Of a stretch of 64,000 bases of DNA, positions 55,561 to 64,000 are shown one piece after another. Numbering within the stretch: position 1 is the first letter of the stretch; each line of letters starts with the position of its first letter. This stretch comes from Mallotus nudiflorus (Eukaryota > Streptophyta > Magnoliopsida > Malpighiales > Euphorbiaceae). The DNA is taken from the NCBI GenBank assembly GCA_947683625.1, contig CANTUR010000156.1, positions 558,001 through 622,000 on the forward strand. The letters are read 5' to 3'. The notes beneath the pieces were generated by a model. The model made no database searches, was not told the origin of the DNA, and saw only the letters and a list, made by a program, of their open reading frames with translations. Both the position numbers and the translations under genes were made by a program.

Positions 55561-58440
55561 TTAGCTACCATGATGATAAACTTAGTTATTAGTGAGGAAG
55601 AAGTACTAAGCTCTTTTGAGGACTTACACTTTAAAACCAATAGGAAATCTCCTAATGCCCTTAAAGATGTGGAAAGAGTAGAAGACTTACTAGGTTAGCC
55701 TTCAGGCAAGTTCGACTATAAGGTGTTTTACACTAAACCACCTTCTTTTAATATATGCATTAAGTCGATTGTGCCTACCAGATAGGGTGATGAGTTTGAT
55801 GGTAAGAGGTTGTTAGATAAGAAAGAAAAATGCACATTTGAGGTATAAAAAGATGAAGTCATAGAGACAGTTGGCAAAAAGATATAAGAATAGTTGTTAT
55901 GTCAGCCGCTTGAGGACAACCATCCCTAACATCTAGAATAGGAAATAAATTTTCTTATTGTCTTCATTGAATAAAATTTTAGTTTTTATTTTGTTTTAGT
56001 GATCGATGATATGAATTCTGGTCATGCTTACTTATGTAATATACATCCTAATGGTACTGTGCATTATGATATTAATCATATTTGCATGTTTGACATAAAA
56101 TTCAATTAAATTAGATTCATCTAGCATGGGCATAAATACAAATTTAAAGAACATACATATATCAGATGATGTAACTTTTGAAGATAGAAAATTTGAGGAA
56201 AAAAAATAAAAAGAATAAAAAAAAGAGAAAAAACAAGGATAGAAAAAAGAATAGTAAGGTAAAAATTAGAGAGAAAAAATTCAGGACTGGCTGATAATAG
56301 GAGTTGTATCATGTATTGTAATAAATGTTCTCATTTTTTCCCTAATGAATTATTAAAATTGAATTTGAAATTTTTTTTCAAAAATCACAAATTTATTTTT
56401 ATTATACTGCATAAGTATTTGAATGGAAAGACAATACATAATGAAAGCTAAATTAGAGCTATGAGATCACTATTTTAGTTATAGTTTGTTTTTTGCCACC
56501 CCTTTGTAATTTTTCTTGTAAGCCTAACATCCCCTTACACCTTGAGAATTCAGGTGGCTTAGTAACTTATGTTACAACCTATACATTGTAATTGTCATCA
56601 ATTATTGCATCAATATCAAGCCTCATATTCTGCTTAAGAATTCTTTGAAGTGTAAGTCCAGTTGATTTCATCATCAAGAACTCACTTCAATCAGTTGTCC
56701 TACTCCTTTGCATCTTCAATACATAAGACTGCAACTAATAAGGTTAGTAAGATAAAGGGTTAACAACAATAGTGACCAAATTGAGTCTATTGCACACATG
56801 AAGAAAAAGATTACTAGAATGAATTCAAAATAAAGTTGGGGGCAAAATGTAACTTTGGGGCAGCTTAGGGGCAAAATGTAACTTTGGGGGTAGCTTGGGG
56901 GCAAAATAGTAAATACAGCATTGGAACTTCAAAGTTAGTGAACAAGATCTCAGGGCATAAAGGAGTAAACTACAAGCATACAAATACATTAGTTAGTATA
57001 TGGCAGAAGCAGTAACAAAAAGAAAAGTTCAATAGTGCATCGGTTAATCATGAGCTCTAGTGTAAAGTTATGGACCCCACTCACTATCTTGGTTATTAGT
57101 CTGATTAGCTGTATTAGAAGCTTTGACATCAAAAGTACCAAAAATGAAGCATCCAACGCTTAACCCTATAAGCTATTGATGAGGCACCTCATTCTCACAC
57201 TTCAAGCTACGAACATAACTTTATTCCAAATAAAAGACTTATTAGGATCATGCATGTCATACATAACATGCATACACTTGCATACATTTGTTGTGAAATA
57301 CTTACTTTGCATAATAAAGTCTTTTAGCCTGGGCAAGATTGTGCAAACACTTTACTACTAACATTCAAGATTAGTGTTGTAAAAGTGCAGAAAGGTAGTC
57401 AGAATGTTCATATGTGAAGAATCTAAAGGAAAAAGGGTGACACTATTCAAGTGAACTTGATGCTCAATGGGACTCTAGATCGAATGAGCCTAATTAATTA
57501 TGGGCCCATCTATTAAGGGAATATCACTGATAGTGATATTTGCAAAAGCATCATCCTGGTGACCTCAAAAGGCTGGATAGGACGTTCAGGCCCCTCAAAC
57601 TTAGTATCCATCTCCATAGTCTCATCGGGAGCATTATTTGGAATATCTCTCCATAACAATTAGACCAGTGTAGGGTATGGAATATGGTGATAAAAAGGTC
57701 CAAGATGTTAGCAATACATTCATCGGCTTTATAAAAGGGAAGAACTCACTCAAAACTTAAAATGAGTGCACTCTGGAAAATTATTTGATCATGAAATAAG
57801 ATCTCTAACTCCTAAAACTTTTTTTAGGAGATATTAAGAAGAGGAATGAAGCCCTCTACCATAGCATTAATGGAATGGTGAAAATACAAACGTAGCCCAA
57901 AACCATAATTTTAATGGTAGAGTATCATAACCTTTGTGATTAGAGACATCATTATCATAATCAAAAGGGACGAATGCAAAAAGAATAATATTACACTTTA
58001 AAAAAATTTCTTCACTTACAAATAGACCATACTAACTTATGGTATTTTGTGTAGGAAAAATAAAAGAGAATGAAGAAAAGGAAAGGAACCGGTACATTAA
58101 TAGGAATGGGCAAGATAGCAAATGCCAAACATTCACCAAGATAATAAAGGGAAGTAACATAACTCTATTTCCTTAGATTCTGTAATAAAGTACCATCTTA
58201 ATCATAAAATTCATAAATTAAAATAAATTCATCCACTTTAAAAGATCATGAGCGAAAAGCCTATCTCATGACCTTTAATCATAATGACTCTTTTTTAGCC
58301 TCATAGAATTCCAAAAAGCAGTTAATGTTTTATGTTAAGAACTTATAAACTCCAATCAATCTAATGCTTGCTTTGCACCTAAATGAGGGGAAGAATGTGC
58401 AAAAATAAAATCCGTGGACATAAAGCATAAATTGCTTGAA
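55561..58440 (+). other. Unassigned internal region of the Tat/Ogre-like element
   Basis: To about 55.9 kb there is still open-ended coding-like sequence (GDEFDGKRLLDKKEKCTFEV near 55790). Beyond that, no RT, RNase H or integrase motif was found on either strand. The open frames around 56.1-57.4 kb show no family signature. Confidence 0.45.
56831..56912 (+). repeat. ~30-bp GGGGGCAAAATGTAACTTTG repeat
   Basis: About two and a half units of GGGGGCAAAATGTAACTTTG plus GGGCAGCTT, the last with ATAGT instead of ATGTA. G-runs recur every 25-30 bases. Confidence 0.75.
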
Positions 58441-58479
58441 TTTCAAAGTATCATTCCAGTTTTTTGAATGACAAATGTG

Positions 58480-58830
58480 TATATAATCTCTCTAATGCTC
58501 ATAAATGAGTACGAGTACAAAATCTCTTGACAGTATCCACATTGAGTAATATGAGAAAGGTAGGGGAATACTAAGAGGAGAATCAAAATAAGAGCAAGCA
58601 TAATGTACTCCAATTCTAAAAAATGAGTAAGAGTATCAACATGAAAATTCTGGCAGTATCCACATTAAGTAATACAAAAAAGGTGGATGGAATACTAAAA
58701 GAGGACTATGCCAAAAAATTGCTCTAATTACTCTTATGCTCTATAAGAGTATGAGTATCCAAAGGACCTTTCCAATAGTATCCACACTGAGTAATATGAG
58801 AAAGGCAGGGGAATACTTAGATAAGGAAGA
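58480..58830 (+). repeat. 122-bp tandem repeat, three units
   Basis: CAGTATCCACATTGAGTAAT, then ATGAGAAAGG and GGGGAATACT, recurs at 58531, 58654 and 58776, with period 122-123. Each unit also has an ATGAGTA(C/A)GAGTA phrase. Confidence 0.75.
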
Positions 58831-59399
58831 AAAACACAAAAATAATTCAAAGGCTATTTTAATACTCAGAATTTAATCTTCTAATGCTCAATTTTTATAA
58901 GTTTTGTTTAGCAAATTCTCCCTAAAATTAGGTGTGGAAGTAAGCTCTTTACTTAGTAAAAGATATACTCTCAGCATAAAATGGTTAACGATGACTCTAA
59001 CCTTTGTAAATGGCAAATAAATGACAATTATAAAAATAAAAAATAGTGAGATTCATTGAGTACATGCTATATCGTGAAGAAATGATGAATTTTCTTATAA
59101 ATTTTCAACACTATAATGTACTTTTGTATATTTATCATGGTTGAAACTATCTTCAACAAGTCTATAGGAATTGTAAATTTAGAAGGAAGTGCACCCAACT
59201 TGTAGAGTTAGTTAACACAACAGAATTGAAATTAGTCAATCAGTCAACATAATAAAATTCAAAGACAGTCGGCAAAAATGCTAATCAGTCAACACAAAGA
59301 ATTCAAAGCATTTGACTCAAATAACCAAAGATAAAAATTACTTGAAGTTATGGACTACATCATTAAAAGCGAGCAACAAAAGGGTTATAGTTAGTTAAA

Positions 59400-60210
59400 T
59401 TTAACCAACAGTTACAAACTGTAACATCAAAGGTGAGCAATGAAAGGATTGCAATCAATTTGTGAGTAATTATGGATTGCAGCATCATCAGTGAGCAATG
59501 AAAGGGTTGCAGCTAATCGCGAGCAATTATGGGTTGTAGTATCATTAATGAGCAATAAAAGGGTTACAACTAATGGTGAGAAATTATGGGTTACAACATC
59601 ATCAGTAAGCAACGAAAGGATTGCAGCTAATTGCAAGCAATTATGGATTGCAAGATCATTAGTAAGTAATGAAAGGGTTGCAGCTAATCGCAAGCAATTA
59701 TGGATTGCAGCATTATTAATTAGAAATGAAAGGGTTGTAGCTAATTGTGAGCAGTTATGGAATGTAGCATCAAAGGAGATCAATGAAAGGGTTGTAGCTA
59801 AACCACGAATACTTATGGATTGTAGCATCAAAGGCTAGTAATGAAAGGGTTGCAGCTAATAAAAATTATGAGCAATTATAGATTGTAGCATCAAGAGTAA
59901 GCAATGAAAGGGTTGCAGTTGATTAAAATCATCAATGAGCAAAGAAGAGGTTGTAGCTGATTGAAAGCCTTGAGCAGTTACGAACTGCAAAATCAAAAGT
60001 TGAGCAACAAGAGGGTTATAGTTAATGAAAGCTAGCAAGCACTGAAAGGTTACAAGTAATCAAAATCATTGATAAGCAATGAAAGGATTGCAATAAAAGG
60101 ATTGTAATAAAATCAGAAGTCATGAGTAGTTGTGGATTACAACATCAAAGGTAGAAAATAAAAGAATTGTAGCTGTTTAAAACTTGCTAGTAATTATAGA
60201 TTGCAACAAC
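59400..60210 (+). repeat. 57-bp minisatellite
   Basis: Unit: AGCAATGAAAGGGTTGCAGC, then TAATCGCGAGCAATTATGG and ATTGCAGCATCA. Between 59491 and 59800 the period is exactly 57 bases (19 codons), so a plus-strand frame repeats SNERVAANRKQLWIA and the minus strand is open as well. Farther right, the units vary in length. No stand-alone protein is suggested. Confidence 0.85.
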
Positions 60211-60239
60211 ATAAAGCCTATATTGAGGAATGACAAAAA

Positions 60240-61075
60240 CAACATTGTACGATCGAGTATAATGTACCTCTTTTAATCTAGACTATATGACTAAGTATAG
60301 TCAATATCATACAACTGAGTGTGATGTATCCCTTTCAATCCAGACTATACATCCGAGTATAGTCAACATCATATGATCGAGTGTGATGTATACTTCTAAT
60401 CAAACTATATAACTAAGTATAGTTAACATTGTACAACTGAGTATAATGTACTTCCTTCAACCCAGGCTAAATGAACGAGTATAGTCGACATTGTACGACC
60501 AAGTACAATGTGACATTTTAATTTAGACTATACAACCGAGTATAATCAACATTGTACAACTGAGTACGATATGTCATTTCAATTTATACTATATGACTGA
60601 GTATAGTTGACATTGTATGACTGAGTATAGTCCACATTATATGACCGAGTACAATATACCTCTTTTAATTCAGACTATATGATCGAGTATAGTCGACATT
60701 ATACGATCGAGTACAATGTGTCATTTTAATTCAGACTATACGATCAAGTATAGTTGACATCATATGACTGAGTATAATGTATTCTTTCAATCCAGACTGT
60801 ATGATTGAGTATAATTGACATCATATCATATGATCAAGTATGACATATTCTTTCAATCAAGACTATACGACCGAGTATAGTCAACATTGTGTGACCGAGT
60901 ACAATGTATTCTTTCAGTTAAGACTATACGTTCGAGTGTCATCAATATCATACAACTGAGTATGATGTATCCTTCCAATTTGACTATATGACAAAGTATA
61001 GTAGACATGGTATGACCGAGTACAATGTATCCTTTTTTTCAAATCAACATTACACGTTCGAGTATAGTGTTCCCT
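60240..61075 (+). repeat. ~61-bp minisatellite of paired hairpins
   Basis: Unit: GACTATACGACCGAGTATAG, then TCAACATTGTACGACCGAG and TACAATGTATCC plus a T-rich spacer. GACTATAC/GTATAGTC and ACATTGTAC/GTACAATGT both enclose a GACCGA-type loop, so each unit has two hairpins. About 13 units follow each other, with point changes often in both arms. Confidence 0.85.
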
Positions 61076-61236
61076 AAGGTATTTATTCCTAGTGTGCATG
61101 GCAACACAAGCATTCATCATGAGCCAATGATTATTCATAAGCAAAAGTCTTAAGGTACACATGTAAGTGTTTTGACTCCTTGCTTTGACATTGTGTGCTT
61201 ATTTGTTTTGCCATAATTTGTCAAGCAAACAATGAT

Positions 61237-61245
61237 AAAGGGGGG
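61237..61245 (+). other. Polypurine tract
   Basis: AAAGGGGGG shortly before the LTR start TATAAGCCCC. Confidence 0.65.
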
Positions 61246-61249
61246 CAAC

Positions 61250-63409
61250 TATAAGCCCCTAATTTCGAGATGACATGAGTTTGGATGCAATAGAGGACCC
61301 AATGATGAAAATTTATCTCTGTGGATATTGATTTTTGAATCTCAAGGCTTAATTATAGCTTTTTAAGGACTTAATTAAAATTTTTTAGGGATATAATTGA
61401 AAAAGTTTTAATTCTTTTAGGGTCTTTTTGTAATTAAATGTTAAAAAAATGTAAATATTATTGATCAGAAATCTACAATTCTGATCGGAATTGTAAAATT
61501 TCAATTGAAAATCTATAATTTTTATTATAATTGTACTATTTATATTGGTATTTTTTTACATTTTTAATTAATTTTTTATTTTTGAAAATTATTTTTCTTG
61601 TTTTTGATTAGTTAAAAAAATTAAATTAAATAAAAAGGGGATAACATCGTCATGATAATCTATTATTATCATGAAGGTTAATTTTTTTTTTTTTTTTGGT
61701 TTTTAGCTTCCGTGATTTGTTATGAAAGGGATTAGGGTTTTGTTTTTGAAGCTATAAAAAGGGGTGTTTTCTTCAGTCTAAGGGGGGCTTCGGCTTTGGA
61801 AAAAAAATCGCAGAAAGCTTCTTCCTCACCTTTTTTTTTTCCAAAAAAAAGGACAGTGAGCAAAAAAATCAGAGAGCAAGCTTTTCAATAAAAAAAAGAA
61901 AAAAGAAAGCTTTGAAAAACAAAGAAATTTTTAGACACCATCAAGCTAAAGAAAAAAAATTAATCAGATTTTATTTCAACATGGTGAAATCTTATTCTGA
62001 GGGGCATTCAAACACCATCCAGTTAGCATTATTCATCTTCTACTCTTTTCTTTTCTTTTTTTAATTTTTATGTCATTATTTTCCCTTTTTATTTTTTATT
62101 TTTATGTTTTTATTTGATTTTGGTTTTAATTCATTATTTGATTTTTCTTTGTTTATTAATTCTAACCTTATTTTCTTTTTGGTTCTTTGTGTTTTATGTT
62201 TTTTTTTTATGATGAATATATGATTGAATCAAGAAAACTCACGGAGAATCCATGAATGAAAGCAAAGAGTCAAGATCCTAATTTAATTTTTTTTGCTTTG
62301 TTTAGTTTATCTTATTGGTTTTTTTTTAGGTTTTGAATTTGTTTAATTTGTCTTCTTAAGGGTTGCATTTTAATTTTATTTTCTTTATTATTTTGGTAGA
62401 TTTTATAATAGCCCCGATAGTGGGAATAATGAAAATTTAGTTTCTCTTGTTCTTAAAAAAATTAATTAGTAAATTAGGCTCAATTTGGTAAGCCTTAATT
62501 AAAATCAATAGAGGGAGTATAGTAATTTAGGTTGCATGTTAAGTAAAATAGGGTTTTTAGAAGAAATAATTTAATTGCATTTTTTATTTTTTTGTTTATT
62601 TTTGTGTATTTTGGGCCCCAAGCACATGTTATGCTCTAACTCATTTAATAAATATGCTTTTAATTGGATTTTTAGGTTTAATTAATTTAAAAATCAATTT
62701 AGGTTCATTTAGGTTAATTTAGTTTTAGGCCCATTTTTAGTTAATAAAATTAACTTAGATTTAGCTCAACCTATTAATTTCATTTCTTTTAAAGCAAATA
62801 GACTTAGACTTATTTTTTATTTAAAATCAAGTTAAATTTAGGCCCACTAATTAATTCATTTCTTTAAAATTCGTAGACTATGGGCTCATTTCTTTAGTTA
62901 AATTAAAATGAATAGACTTAGACTCATTTATTAACATGTTGGCCCACCTTTAGTCCATTTCACTTGTAAATTAAAATATGTAGATTTAGTTCATTTAAAT
63001 AAAATCAATGTAGATTAGACTAACTTAAGGATTGTAAATTTAATGGATGCATTGTTTACATATATTTTTCATGAATAGTTTCCTAAAGTTGATTATTTTA
63101 AATAGGGGTTTATATGAAATTGCATGTAAATAGAGGATAAGATAATAATTCATAAAGTATTTGCAAATGAGCATAAGACTGAAAGAAGTTGGTATTCTAT
63201 ATCCAGAATTTCCTGGTTGTGTGCTAGCTTTCTTTTAGAGAATTGAGTACCACCATTTTTGATTTGTCCCAGTTATTACCCTGGATGGCAACTCCTCATC
63301 TCCACGCCATGTCTTTGTGATAGTGGTTAGTGTGTTCTCTAAAGTCCTGATCTCAAATAGTGTTGTAGTTGCTAAGATCTTGGACACGTGTTAAACCCCA
63401 CCATCTACA
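61250..63409 (+). repeat. 3' LTR, Tat/Ogre type
   Basis: Begins TATAAGCCCCTAATTTCG and ends CCCCACCATCTACA. TATA box GCTATAAAAAGG near 61751. Its last 220 bases match, inverted, the starts of the LTRs at 45352 and 46976. The right flank GTAGC has no partner found. Confidence 0.75.
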
Positions 63410-64000
63410 GTAGCACTATATTCATTTTCTTCTATTTTATGAGGAATAAAAACAATTTAGAAATAAAAGTGTAAAAAAATAAATTGTCATTTTATAGGTC
63501 CAAAATGTCACGATCATTAACATCTATTGTCACCTATATTATAAAACACTTGCAAGAACTTTTCCACTCTTTTTTTCCCTTAAAGCTTCAACTAAAAAAT
63601 AAAATCCACTACAAATGTTCTGCCACTATCATTTGAGATCCAACCCTTCATTATATTTTTGTTGTTATTTTTTATCTATGAATTTTTTTTCATTAAATCC
63701 AAGCTTTTTTTTTTATTTTTATGATGAGGTTTTTTTTATGTTCTTGTAGTAGAAACAAAATAATTTTATTAATATGTGTATGCGATGTGATTTTATATTA
63801 AGTTTAGATAGACATTATGAAGTTTTTTTTATAAAAATTGTAATTCTCTCTCCTTTTTTGATAAGAGGTTTTTGTCCTTCTTGAGCATTTGTATTTGTCT
63901 AAATATTTTTGGTAGGATTTGAATAGACCAAAATAGTCTAAAGTTCCAACGAGTCTAGAGGCTTTAATAGGCCTGATTCGCACTCAGTAGGTCTGGCCTG
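63410..64000. other. Unassigned AT-rich DNA
   Basis: T-rich sequence with no gene, repeat or element boundary that I can recognise. Confidence 0.5.

Larger units (their letters stand above)
53667..63409 (+). mobile_element. Incomplete Tat/Ogre-like element (plus strand)
   Basis: Gag at about 54.2-55.6 kb, long decayed internal DNA, three tandem-repeat arrays (58.5-61.1 kb), a polypurine tract (61237-61245) and a 3' LTR (61250-63409). RT, RNase H and integrase are not recognisable, and no plus-strand 5' LTR was found in the window, so the element is deleted or rearranged. Repeat arrays between the coding region and the polypurine tract are a known feature of Tat/Ogre elements. The left edge is uncertain. 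Confidence 0.65.

Noticed and set aside
59427..59831. 134-residue minus-strand protein
   Set aside because: Open only because the 57-bp repeat period is a multiple of three; no start context or domain.
60240..61075. CRISPR-like array
   Set aside because: The units are contiguous and vary throughout, with no constant repeat plus unique spacers, no cas genes, and a plant setting.

Overview
The window is nuclear DNA from a flowering plant, most likely a eudicot. It is very AT-rich, and nearly all of it is plant LTR-retrotransposon sequence: a Tekay/Del-type chromovirus family with about 3.1 to 3.4 kb LTRs, and at least two Tat/Ogre-like Ty3/gypsy elements. The one intact host gene is an L-type lectin receptor kinase. 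I see no rRNA, tRNA, CRISPR or bacterial-type operon.

Layout. 1-3583: degenerate LTR-like AT-rich DNA with a nested 1.1 kb insertion. 3584-8087: a small non-autonomous LTR element with matched 456-bp LTRs and a Tat-like primer-binding site. 8088-10404: unassigned DNA, a 192-bp tandem duplication and one arm of an inverted repeat. 10410-28161: a three-level nest of one retrotransposon family. A plus-strand solo LTR (TSD ACAAT) holds a minus-strand solo LTR (TSD TTTAA), which holds a complete 11.2-kb plus-strand element (TSD CATAC). The complete element has an iMet-type primer-binding site, a polypurine tract and a single gag-pol frame broken by six stop codons. 28162-32160: AT-rich repeats and a 750-bp inverted-repeat (MITE-like) element. 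32270-34198: intact single-exon lectin receptor kinase with its own TATA box.

35285-about 42480: a decayed minus-strand Tat-lineage element (gag, protease, RT, RNase H and truncated integrase all recognisable). 43169-49835: a minus-strand lectin receptor kinase pseudogene, paralogous to the intact gene, split by a solo LTR (TSD AAGGC) and by a Tat-type LTR that itself contains another solo LTR (TSD GTTCC). 50584-53666: a fourth LTR of the Tekay-type family, minus strand. 53667-63409: remains of a plus-strand Tat/Ogre-like element with gag near 54.3 kb, three kinds of tandem repeat upstream of its polypurine tract, and a 3' LTR at 61250-63409.

The points most worth a second look are: stem-loops in the Tekay-type LTR kept by paired compensatory changes between diverged copies; a probable leader intron in the same LTR; stop codons in gag-pol that fit cytosine deamination; a minisatellite whose every unit encodes two hairpins with the same loop; and the exon of a receptor-kinase pseudogene that can be read straight across a solo-LTR insertion.
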